Below the pieces are notes generated by a model. That model was not told the DNA's origin. It made no database searches and saw only the letters and a program-made list of their open reading frames with translations. This document shows, piece after piece, positions 5,745 to 11,731 of a stretch of DNA of 11,731 nucleotides (positions are counted from its first letter, which is position 1; every line of letters begins with the position of its first letter). The DNA comes from CBDUVZ01 sp965370805 (GTDB lineage: Bacteria; Hydrothermota; Tepidihabitantia; Tepidihabitantales; Tepidihabitantaceae), in contig CBDUVZ010000094.1 in NCBI GenBank assembly GCA_965370805.1, positions 1 through 11,731 on the forward strand, written 5' to 3'. The position numbers and the translations under genes were made by a program.

Positions 5745-7139
5745 CTAGCGGGAGATAATGAGCTTGGTGACCGGTGTGTCGTTGCCGGCGATGCGGGCGA
5801 AGTAGACTCCGTCCGCCAGGAACCGGCCCGTTTTGCCCCGACCGTCAAACAACGCGGTGCCCCGTACCGGTTCGAGGGTCCGAACCAGAGCGCCGGCGGC
5901 ATCGTAGACTTCGATAGTACTTTCGCTGCCGCGTGCATTCACGAGTCTGAGTCGGGCGCTGGCCCCGAACGGATTGGGCTTCACTTCGATTCTCGCCGGC
6001 GGATTCACCGGCGCCGGGCCGACCCACTCACTGATGCCGGTCGCGGAAACCATCGCGTTGATTACGGCATCCCGAACCCAGAGATCGCGGCTCGGAGCCC
6101 AGACACCGGTGTACTCCCAGGACTGGCCCGAGAACGGCGCCAGCGTATCCATCCCGAAGGACGGCTCGTTGGCAACCGAAGACATCGCACCGACGAAGAA
6201 TGCACCTTCGTCAATGACAACCGGAGTTGGCAGGTTGACCACGTACCACTGCGGAATCGTATCGACGAGTGTGTTGTCGTCGAAGAGGGTGTCGCCGGGA
6301 ACGCCGCCCGGTCCGTTGTCGTCGTATACGCCGAAAGCGCAATGCACGTTGGGAATGCCGGCCTGGGCATACATCCGGATACTGGTGATGCTGCACGGAT
6401 AGACCGGCGGGACGAAGCGGTTGCCGTATCCGCCCGGTCCGTTCCAGTGATAGAACGCGTCCGGCATGCCCTTGTCGTAGGTCAGGGTGGCGGGCATCGT
6501 GACGACGTGGCATTCGACCACGGCCGTGTCGTTCGGCGGGAATACGTCACCCGGCATGACGGTGTAGATCTCGACGGTGTAGGAACCGTTCACGATCGGC
6601 ACCCAGTCGGTCGCGAACACGATCGAGTCGAGGTCACCCGGGTTCGAGATGCTGGTCTCCACCGAGTCGTAGAACACAACCGAGCCCGACTGCCGCTTCA
6701 CCTTGACAAAGGAGAAGAAATCGGATTCCGGCTGGTTGCCGTAGTTGCGGGCCACGGCCCACAGCGATACGTGCTCGTTGTTGAGCACGAAGAAGCCGCC
6801 GTTGCGGTCGTTCATGGCGTTACGGATTCCGGCGTCGTGGACTTCGTAGCTGGTGGACTCGGGCGGAGAGAAGAGTATCGCGAGGGAATCGTGGTACATG
6901 TTCTGGGCCGGACTCGGTCCAGAGAGGTAGTTGAGGCCGACGCCTCCACTGACGTTCTCGATACCGGTCTGGTTGCCGTCCGGCGTCCAGCCGTTGTAGG
7001 GCACACCTTCCTGTACGAGGTACTGGAATGTGATCGAGGAGTCGGCTTTGCACAGGACTATCTGGAAGGTGTTGTTACCCCCCGGTATTCCAGAACCCGA
7101 TGCCGCTGTACTGAACGATGAAGCTGTCGGCAGCGGCAT
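5745..7139 (-). CDS. Secreted multidomain protein with type IX-like sorting domain, C-terminal frame fragment
   Basis: This frame continues the protein begun by the gene piece at 7569-7075. The nominal ATG at 7139 is an artefact of overlap. True coding likely enters near 7083, where removal of one G from a G6 run joins the frames as TGGNNTFQIVLC. The joined product would be 607 residues. Numbered on that product, the N-terminal beta domain ends near 230 (TFQYLVQEG, GVGLNYLSG). A CARDB-like beta sandwich covers about 240-356 (VSLWAVARNYGNQ to VVECHVV). A jelly-roll-like region covers about 360-508. A sorting domain covers 524-607 (IEVKPNPFG, IEVYDAAGALVRTL, ADGVYFARI, KLIISR). The domain names are read from pattern. 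The protein is probably exported and surface-attached or released; its ligand is unknown. It is convergent with recO, with 14 bp between the stops. Confidence 0.8.
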   Translation of the reverse strand: MPLPTASSFSTAASGSGIPGGNNTFQIVLCKADSSITFQYLVQEGVPYNGWTPDGNQTGIENVSGGVGLNYLSGPSPAQNMYHDSLAILFSPPESTSYEVHDAGIRNAMNDRNGGFFVLNNEHVSLWAVARNYGNQPESDFFSFVKVKRQSGSVVFYDSVETSISNPGDLDSIVFATDWVPIVNGSYTVEIYTVMPGDVFPPNDTAVVECHVVTMPATLTYDKGMPDAFYHWNGPGGYGNRFVPPVYPCSITSIRMYAQAGIPNVHCAFGVYDDNGPGGVPGDTLFDDNTLVDTIPQWYVVNLPTPVVIDEGAFFVGAMSSVANEPSFGMDTLAPFSGQSWEYTGVWAPSRDLWVRDAVINAMVSATGISEWVGPAPVNPPARIEVKPNPFGASARLRLVNARGSESTIEVYDAAGALVRTLEPVRGTALFDGRGKTGRFLADGVYFARIAGNDTPVTKLIISR

Positions 7140-7569
7140 TCGTCCAGTACCAGACGGTACCGCCGGCTGACGGGTCGAGATCGCTCATGATCGGTGCCAA
7201 GGTGTTGTTCGGTCCCTGGGTCCCGGGCACCGGCGGGAACGGGCTGGCCGCCATGGTGTTGTCATGGAATGCGATGTAGCCGTTCGATCCCACGAAGACC
7301 TGGTTCACCGGATACCAGTAGTACGGGAAATCAAACCCGACCGGGAACGGACCGACAATGTTGTCGTCGCCGAGCCCGGTGATCTGGGTACCGGTTCCGC
7401 TGATATCGACCCAGTCGAATACCGGCCCGCCGGCAGTGTCGGAATCGATCCAGGTGTACCCGTAGGCATCAGGACCGCCGGTACCCCAGTTGGGCGGGGT
7501 GACGGCTCCGTTGCCCGACCCCACTGGCGTCACCGCCATGAGGATAATCGCGACAGTTGTTGCTACCAC
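7075..7569 (-). CDS. Same secreted protein, N-terminal frame fragment (frameshifted)
   Basis: GTG at 7569 has a near-perfect Shine-Dalgarno (AAGGAGGT, 4 nt upstream) and no better in-frame start, so it is well supported. Residues 2-22 are a short hydrophobic export signal (VATTVAIILMAV). The following beta-rich region has GFDFPYYWYPVNQVFVGSNGYIAF, NNTLAPIMSDLDPSAGG and SFIVQYSGIGFW. This is a module common near the N-terminus of secreted sorting-domain proteins. Translation stops at TAA (7077-7075) directly after ACC GGG GGG. With five Gs the frame would run on into the downstream fragment, and the combined length (1,824 nt) is an exact multiple of three. I therefore regard both fragments as one gene with a single-base insertion, either real or a sequencing error. 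Confidence 0.8.
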   Translation of the reverse strand: MVATTVAIILMAVTPVGSGNGAVTPPNWGTGGPDAYGYTWIDSDTAGGPVFDWVDISGTGTQITGLGDDNIVGPFPVGFDFPYYWYPVNQVFVGSNGYIAFHDNTMAASPFPPVPGTQGPNNTLAPIMSDLDPSAGGTVWYWTNAAADSFIVQYSGIGFWNTGG

Positions 7570-7573
7570 TAAG

Positions 7574-7581
7574 ACCTCCTT
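7574..7581 (-). promoter_or_regulatory. Strong ribosome-binding site fixing the GTG start at 7569
   Basis: AAGGAGGT on the minus strand (7581-7574) is followed by CTTA and the GTG. It is the best Shine-Dalgarno in the window. It contrasts with phoH, corC-like 1 and recO, which have none that is clear. Confidence 0.8.
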
Positions 7582-7598
7582 ATGGTTTTGCTGCTTGC

Positions 7599-7617
7599 AG
7601 CCGGCTTCTCGCCGGCT
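7599..7617 (-). promoter_or_regulatory. Stem-loop in the mRNA leader of the secreted-protein gene
   Basis: AGCCGGC (7599-7605), a 5-nt loop and GCCGGCT (7611-7617) form a perfect 7-bp stem. It lies in the roughly 54-nt leader, between the predicted transcription start (about 7623) and the ribosome-binding site. It could protect the 5' end or affect expression. It does not sequester the Shine-Dalgarno. Confidence 0.4.
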
Positions 7618-7629
7618 CTCTCAGGAAGC

Positions 7630-7657
7630 AATATAGAATCCGCAGGGCGGATGTCAA
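7630..7657 (-). promoter_or_regulatory. Sigma-70-type promoter of the secreted-protein gene
   Basis: On the minus strand there is a perfect TTGACA (7657-7652), a 16-bp spacer and TATATT (7635-7630), which matches the -10 consensus at 5 of 6. Start near 7623 gives a leader of about 54 nt carrying a hairpin and a strong ribosome-binding site. Confidence 0.7.
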
Positions 7658-7680
7658 GCAGAAGGAACGGAGAAAATGTT

Positions 7681-7735
7681 GAATGTCGAATGACGAAATC
7701 CGAATTCAGAAATCGTAAATCGGCATTCGACATTC
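7681..7735. repeat. Interspersed repeat bounded by a 12-bp perfect inverted repeat
   Basis: GAATGTCGAATG (7681-7692) and CATTCGACATTC (7724-7735) are exact inverse complements around a 31-bp AT-richer centre. An 18-base stretch inside (7688-7705) matches the tail of ispG (10138-10155) at 17 of 18. It sits 22-45 bp behind the minus-strand -35 box and about 40 bp before murA. No gene was found in the gap 7570-7777. Confidence 0.7.
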
Positions 7736-7777
7736 CGCAGACTCGCTTGACTTCCGGCCGCTGAAGGCAAGAATGTA

Positions 7778-9043
7778 ATGATGGACCGGTTTGTAGTCCG
7801 CGGCGGACACCGGCTGGAAGGCTCGGTGACAGTTGCCAGCGCGAAGAATGCGGTGCTGCCGATTCTCGCCGCCAGCCTGCTGGTCGAAGGCCGCTCGACA
7901 ATCAGGGACGTGCCTGAACTCGAGGACGTAAGTACGATGCTCAGGCTCCTCCGGTCATTGGGAGCGGACGTCACCGTGTCCGGACGCACGGTGCAGGTGG
8001 ATGCCTCGGGTGACATCAAAGACGAAGCGCCCTACGATATCGTCCGCAAGATGCGGGCGAGTTTCTTCGTGCTCGGCCCGCTGCTGGGAAGGCTCGGCTC
8101 GGCCCGGGTGCCGCTTCCCGGCGGATGCGCAATCGGCCCGCGACCGGTGGACCTGCACCTGAAAGGCATGACAGCACTGGGAGCCGACGTCGATCTCGAA
8201 CATGGTTTTTTCCATGCGCGGACCAGTCAATTGCGCGGAGCCCCGGTGCTGCTTGAGGGTACGAAAGGACCAAGCGTGGGGGCTACCGCGAACACAATGA
8301 TGGCAGCCGTGCGGGCCCGGGGCGAGACGGTCATCACCGACGCGGCCTGCGAACCGGAGATTATGGACCTGGCCGGGTTCCTCAATTCCATGGGCGCAAA
8401 CGTGACCGGGGCCGGGACGCCGGTAATCCGCATTGAGGGTGTCTCCCGGCTGTCAGGAGTTTCCTATCGTCCGATTCCCGACCGGATCGAGGCGGGCACA
8501 CTGGCAGTCGCGGCGGTGGTTACGCGCGGGACCGTCGAAATCCGCAACTGCCGTCCCGACCATATGGCGGTAGTTATCGATCTCCTGCGCCAGGCCGGCG
8601 CCGTGGTCGAGACGGCGGAGTCGGCAATCACCGTGAGTGCGGACAGCCGCCCCAGGCCGTTCGACCTCACCACGGCTCCGTATCCCGGCTTCCCGACCGA
8701 CCTTCAGGCTCAGTTCATGGCCCTCGCCAGCCTGGCCGAGGGCACGAGCGTAATCACCGAGAACGTCTTCGAGTCGAGATTCATGCACGCGATGGAACTG
8801 GACCGGATGGGCGCGCGGACTGTCATCAACGGGAGTACCGCTGTGGTCCACGGCGTCCCGACGCTGTCTCCGGCCAAAGTAATGGCGTCCGACCTGCGTG
8901 CTTCGGCCGCACTGGTGCTCGCCGGGCTGGCGGCACCGGGCGAGACTGAAATCCTGCGCATCTATCATCTGGACCGGGGTTATGAGAGGCTTGAACAGAA
9001 GCTCGGCAGCCTGGGAGCACGGATTGAGCGCGTCTCGTCCTAG
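7778..9043 (+). CDS. murA: UDP-N-acetylglucosamine 1-carboxyvinyltransferase MurA
   Basis: MurA transfers enolpyruvate from PEP to UDP-GlcNAc, the first committed step of peptidoglycan synthesis in the cytoplasm. The 421-residue length is normal for the family. Conserved features are SAKNAVLP (Lys23-Asn24, substrate binding) and the mobile loop LPGGCAIGPRPVDLH with catalytic Cys117; fosfomycin targets this Cys in the family. Also present are GPSVGATAN, EPEIMDL, DRIEAGT and YPGFPTDLQ with Asp308 as the likely general base. The start is a tandem ATGATG. I take 7778 because GAAGG (7763-7767) is 10 nt upstream; 7781 is nearly as good. ispG follows after 33 nt, suggesting co-transcription. The presence of murA shows a cell with a murein wall. 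Confidence 0.96.
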   Translation: MMDRFVVRGGHRLEGSVTVASAKNAVLPILAASLLVEGRSTIRDVPELEDVSTMLRLLRSLGADVTVSGRTVQVDASGDIKDEAPYDIVRKMRASFFVLGPLLGRLGSARVPLPGGCAIGPRPVDLHLKGMTALGADVDLEHGFFHARTSQLRGAPVLLEGTKGPSVGATANTMMAAVRARGETVITDAACEPEIMDLAGFLNSMGANVTGAGTPVIRIEGVSRLSGVSYRPIPDRIEAGTLAVAAVVTRGTVEIRNCRPDHMAVVIDLLRQAGAVVETAESAITVSADSRPRPFDLTTAPYPGFPTDLQAQFMALASLAEGTSVITENVFESRFMHAMELDRMGARTVINGSTAVVHGVPTLSPAKVMASDLRASAALVLAGLAAPGETEILRIYHLDRGYERLEQKLGSLGARIERVSS

Positions 9044-9062
9044 GAAGCCTGCGAGAAAGGAA

Positions 9063-9080
9063 ATGACCAGGTCCCGATGA
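9063..9080 (+). other. Five-codon ORF coupled to the ispG start
   Basis: ATG at 9063 encodes MTRSR and stops at TGA 9078-9080, overlapping the ispG ATG as ATGA (9077-9080). The purine run GAGAAAGG ends 2 nt before this ATG, too close for an ideal Shine-Dalgarno, and 16 nt before the ispG ATG. Its arrangement mirrors the leader ORF before phoH. It may be chance. Confidence 0.25.
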
Positions 9081-10198
9081 CCAACAAGGCCATTCCGAAG
9101 CCTGCAAGGACCCGCCGCGTCGAAATCGGCCGGGCGGCAATCGGCCGTGGCGCGCCGGTCGCGGTGCAGTCGATGACCAAAACCCGCACCGACGACGTGC
9201 GTGCAACGGTGCGCCAGATCCGGCAGTTGGAACGCGCCGGTTGCGAACTGGTCCGGCTGGCAGTGCCCGATGACGCGGCTGCGAGCGCCTTCCGCGAAAT
9301 CAGGAAGCTGACTGATTCGCCGCTTGTCGCTGACATCCATTTCGACTACCGCCTCGCCCTGGCGTCAATCGAAGCCGGCGCTGACAAAGTGAGAATCAAC
9401 CCGGGCAATATCGGCGCGCGCTGGAAAGTGAAGGAGATCATCAGGGCCGCGGGGGACCACGGTGCGGCCATCAGGGTCGGTGTCAACGCCGGTTCACTGG
9501 GCAAAGCGGCTCTGAAGAAATACGGCCGACCGGCGGTGCCGGCGATGCTGGCCGGCGTCGAGCAGTGCCTGGTTCCGTTTCAGCAACTGGGATTCAAATC
9601 GATTGTGCTCTCGGCCAAAACGACCAGCGGGCAGGATACCATCGGTGTCTACCGGGGACTTTCCCGGCGGTATCGCTATCCGCTGCATCTCGGGCTCACT
9701 GAAGCGGGCCTGCCGTTCGAAGGAGCGGTGCGCTCGGCCGGGGTGCTGGGCGTCCTGCTTGCGCAGGGCATCGGCGATACGGTCAGGATTTCGCTGACCG
9801 GTAGTCCGGTGCTCGAAGTCCGGGCGGCGTATGAGCTGCTGGCGTGCCTGGGTCTCCGGCGACACGGGCCAATCGTGTTCTCGTGCCCTACCTGCGGCAG
9901 GACTGAAATCGATGTCGCGGGCTTGGCGCGCCAGGTACAACGGGCGCTGGCCGGTATCGAACGCCCGCTGACGGTGGCGGTGATGGGCTGCGTGGTGAAC
10001 GGCCCGGGCGAAGCCCGTGAGGCCGATTTCGGTATCGCCGGCGGCAAAGGCAAAGGAACCATCTTCGCTCACGGCCGAGTGCTGAAGACATGCCGCACCG
10101 ACCGTCTGGTCCCGGAGCTGATAGAGGAAATCGCAAAGAATGACGAATTCCGAATGAAGGCCGGCACCCCGAAATCTGAAGCACGGCGGAGGACATGA
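9077..10198 (+). CDS. ispG: 4-hydroxy-3-methylbut-2-en-1-yl diphosphate synthase IspG (GcpE)
   Basis: IspG converts MEcPP to HMBPP with a [4Fe-4S] cluster in the MEP isoprenoid pathway, supplying precursors for lipid carriers and quinones. The 373-residue protein has the bacterial two-domain layout without the extra domain of plant and some other forms. Residues 10-250 form the TIM barrel (VAVQSMTKTRTDDV, LVADIHFDYRLAL, VRINPGNIG, IRVGVNAGSL). The cluster domain has Cys270 and Cys273 in SCPTCGR and Cys305 in MGCVVNGPGEA, with Glu312. Residues 355-373 (NDEFRMKAGTPKSEARRRT) go beyond the usual end, and their DNA matches the repeat upstream of murA. It lies 33 nt after murA. Its stop overlaps the next gene as ATGA. 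Confidence 0.95.
   Translation: MTNKAIPKPARTRRVEIGRAAIGRGAPVAVQSMTKTRTDDVRATVRQIRQLERAGCELVRLAVPDDAAASAFREIRKLTDSPLVADIHFDYRLALASIEAGADKVRINPGNIGARWKVKEIIRAAGDHGAAIRVGVNAGSLGKAALKKYGRPAVPAMLAGVEQCLVPFQQLGFKSIVLSAKTTSGQDTIGVYRGLSRRYRYPLHLGLTEAGLPFEGAVRSAGVLGVLLAQGIGDTVRISLTGSPVLEVRAAYELLACLGLRRHGPIVFSCPTCGRTEIDVAGLARQVQRALAGIERPLTVAVMGCVVNGPGEAREADFGIAGGKGKGTIFAHGRVLKTCRTDRLVPELIEEIAKNDEFRMKAGTPKSEARRRT
10138..10180. repeat. Interspersed repeat fragment forming the ispG 3' end
   Basis: GAATGACGAATTCCGAAT (10138-10155) differs at one base from 7688-7705. CGAAATCTGAAG, about 20 bases further on, resembles the AGAAATCG that follows the first copy. It encodes the extra C-terminal residues of IspG from Asn355 onward. 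Confidence 0.6.
10188..10192 (+). promoter_or_regulatory. Ribosome-binding site for the Ntn-hydrolase gene; start choice ambiguous
   Basis: GGAGG ends only 2 nt before the ATG at 10195 but 8 nt before an in-frame TTG at 10201. The spacing favours TTG and the ATGA overlap favours ATG. The choice changes only two residues at the front of the signal peptide. Confidence 0.5.
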
Positions 10199-11655
10199 TC
10201 TTGGATTACGAGTTCAGGTTGTCTGTTGGGACTTTGGGTTTTGTCATTTGGATTTGCATCTCGGCGGCTGTACCGGATGCCCGCGCCTGCACTGTCGCGG
10301 CGTTCGGTCCATCCTCGACCAGCGACGGCCGGCCGATTCTCTGGAAGAACCGGGACGTGGACAACGCGGACCAGGAAATGCTGTGGTTCAACGGTGGCCG
10401 GTTCCGGTTCGTCGCGAATGCTTACGCTGACGAGACCGACAAGGCGTGGGCCGGAATCAACGAAGCCGGGTTCGCGATTATGAACTCGGATTCGTATAAC
10501 ATCGGTGGCAAGGACGGCGACGATGGCGCGGTGATGAAGCTGGCGCTTGAGAACTGCGCCACTGTGGACGAATTCGCCTTGCTGCTCGATTCGCTGAACA
10601 CCATCGGCCGGGAAGTAGAATCCAATTTCGGCGTGTTCGACTCGACCGGAATGACCTCGATCTTCGAAGCGGCCAACACCTGGTATGTGCGCTACGATGC
10701 GTGCGACGATTCGCTGGGGCTGCTGGTCCGGGCGAACTATTCGATGTGCGGCGACACGAACCGGCTGACCGGGAAGGAACGCTACGACCGGGCCATGCAA
10801 CTCATCGGTCGCCGCCTGGCTGCGGACAGCGGTATATCGACGGAGTTCATCATCCGGGTTCTCGCCCGCGATATCGGTGCGGTCGGGTTCGACCCGTATC
10901 CGCTGCCCTTCGAAGGGGTCTACGAGAACCTGCCCTACGGCCACCTTCCGGCCAACAAGACAATCTGCCGCACGGCAACCAGGTCAGTGGAGATTATGGT
11001 CGGCCCGAAGCCGAGTGAACCGGCAGGCACCGGTATGATGTGGGCCATCCTCGGCGGACCGGACGTGGGGCTGCCGGTTCCGCTGTGGGTACAGGGCGGA
11101 CCGGTACCGGAACCGCTCAATGGTCCGGCCCGGTCACGGATTTGCGATGAGGCAAAGACACTCCGCGAGTTCATCTTCCCGTCGCCGGAGCATCCCAACG
11201 CGGTCAATACTTTCCTGATGTGCGGGGTTGGCAGGCTCCTCGCTCCGGCAGAGTCCGCGATTTTCGAACTGACCACCCAGCACGAGGCCGAGTGGGGAAG
11301 GACCGGTCCGGACAGCACACAGGCCCGGGTGTTCTCCGAAGAGATGTGCTGGAAGGTCCTGACTGCCTATGGTGGTTTCTGGGCCTGGTTCGACCGGAAA
11401 CGACGCACCGCTTTGCCGGACTCCGGCTGGGCGACAGTTCCGACGCTGACCCGGAACCAACTGCATATCCGCTTGCCACCGAACAGCCGGCGGGTGCAGA
11501 TTGTCGATGTGCAAGGCAGAACAGTAGCCACGATTTCGTCCGCCCGGGGCGCGGTGATTCACTGGGACGCGGCCGACCTTCCGGTCGGAGGCTACTTCAT
11601 CAGGCTTCCGGACCAACCCGCCATCCGTCCCTCCCGGTTCGTTCGTATTCCGTAA
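10195..11655 (+). CDS. Exported Ntn-hydrolase (choloylglycine hydrolase / C45 acyltransferase-like) with sorting domain
   Basis: The 486-residue product starts with a signal peptide whose hydrophobic core is at about 11-25 (VGTLGFVIWICISAA), followed by DARA before Cys32. Cys32-Thr33 opens a typical N-terminal-nucleophile pattern: CTVAAFGPSSTSDGRPILWKNRDVDN would align with the Cys and the R/K-N-x-D strand of choloylglycine hydrolase and penicillin acylase relatives. AGINEAGFAIMNSDSYN, SNFGVFDSTGMTSIFEA and RANYSMCGDTNR are further matches in the expected order. Cleavage after Ala31 would itself expose the nucleophile, as in Gram-negative penicillin V acylases. Residues 411-486 form a sorting domain (VQIVDVQGRTVATI, WDAADLPVGGYFIRL, FVRIP). 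It probably cleaves a linear amide outside the cytoplasm; the substrate is unknown. It is the third gene after murA-ispG, overlapping ispG by ATGA. Confidence 0.75.
   Translation: MILDYEFRLSVGTLGFVIWICISAAVPDARACTVAAFGPSSTSDGRPILWKNRDVDNADQEMLWFNGGRFRFVANAYADETDKAWAGINEAGFAIMNSDSYNIGGKDGDDGAVMKLALENCATVDEFALLLDSLNTIGREVESNFGVFDSTGMTSIFEAANTWYVRYDACDDSLGLLVRANYSMCGDTNRLTGKERYDRAMQLIGRRLAADSGISTEFIIRVLARDIGAVGFDPYPLPFEGVYENLPYGHLPANKTICRTATRSVEIMVGPKPSEPAGTGMMWAILGGPDVGLPVPLWVQGGPVPEPLNGPARSRICDEAKTLREFIFPSPEHPNAVNTFLMCGVGRLLAPAESAIFELTTQHEAEWGRTGPDSTQARVFSEEMCWKVLTAYGGFWAWFDRKRRTALPDSGWATVPTLTRNQLHIRLPPNSRRVQIVDVQGRTVATISSARGAVIHWDAADLPVGGYFIRLPDQPAIRPSRFVRIP
10199..10260. repeat. AT-rich, low-complexity segment encoding the signal peptide
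   Basis: The segment is about 42% GC (25 of 60 bases at 10201-10260), far below its neighbours. It is built of short GTTGGGAC / TTTGGGTTTTG / CATTTGGATTTG words. It looks like interspersed-repeat material rather than local coding sequence. It encodes most of the signal peptide of the Ntn-hydrolase. No second copy exists in the window, so family membership is inferred. Confidence 0.4.
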
Positions 11656-11731
11656 GCAGAAGATAAACCCCGCAGTCGGTCTGGTCGTGCCGGGAGGCAG
11701 TACTGACCCCGGTTTCCCGGCAGTGTCAGCG
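11656..11731. other. Non-coding right edge with an 8-bp inverted repeat
   Basis: TGCCGGGA (11688-11695) and TCCCGGCA (11715-11722) can pair over a 19-nt loop, 32 nt after the hydrolase stop. No T-run is visible before the window ends, so a terminator is only possible. I see no gene start here. Confidence 0.3.

Noticed and set aside
5640..7121. 493-codon open frame on the plus strand
   Set aside because: It lies antisense to the secreted multidomain protein, begins in the recO tail and has no domain-like composition (His/Arg/Val-rich mirror). It is a product of GC-rich codon use on the other strand.
7747..7774. Promoter for murA (TTGACT, 16 bp, AAGAAT)
   Set aside because: The -10 box matches only 4 of 6, and transcription would start at or inside the start codons. 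It is kept only as a possibility, although a second leaderless start would be notable.
8453..9340. 295-codon minus-strand frame across murA and ispG
   Set aside because: It mirrors two clearly identified enzymes and shows no family motif.
10069..10944. 291-codon minus-strand frame under ispG and the hydrolase
   Set aside because: It is a shadow frame that passes through two unrelated plus-strand genes and repeat sequence.

Overview
The window is GC-rich, densely coding bacterial DNA. Housekeeping genes alternate with secreted proteins that end in a beta-rich sorting domain of the type IX (Por) secretion kind. That domain is typical of the Fibrobacteres-Chlorobi-Bacteroidetes group and of uncultured relatives such as WOR-3/Stahlbacteria or Cloacimonadota. 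The lineage is an inference from gene content; no marker gene that would settle it is present.

Layout. (1) 1-592, minus: 5' part of a secreted beta-propeller (SBBP-type) protein, running off the left edge. (2) 593-716: divergent control region with two near-consensus sigma-70-type promoters, both with 17-bp spacers. (3) 717-5730, plus: operon phoH - ybeY - corC-like 1 - corC-like 2 - recO, covering rRNA maturation, membrane transport and recombinational repair. It ends at a strong hairpin at 5700-5728. (4) 5745-7569, minus: one secreted multidomain protein with a C-terminal sorting domain, split into two frames by one extra G in a G6 run. It has its own promoter, leader hairpin and strong ribosome-binding site. 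(5) 7570-7777: divergent region with an inverted repeat. (6) 7778-11655, plus: murA - ispG - secreted Ntn-hydrolase, an apparent operon joining peptidoglycan synthesis and the MEP isoprenoid pathway to an exported amidase-like enzyme. (7) 11656-11731: a possible stem-loop and no gene.

Two patterns go beyond ordinary annotation. First, short degenerate interspersed repeats of several unrelated types sit at gene edges and inside genes. One family occurs in frame in the linker of corC-like 2, between corC-like 2 and recO, and in frame in recO. Other families lie after ybeY, in the ispG C-terminal tail, possibly in the last codons of recO, and in the signal peptide of the last gene. Second, wherever repeat material separates genes of the first operon, it holds open frames that link each stop to the next start through ATGA or GTGA overlaps. 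From about 700 to 5730 almost no base is outside some reading frame that could carry a ribosome onward. Whether this relay is selected or is a by-product of ATGA-rich repeats in GC-rich DNA cannot be decided from one window.
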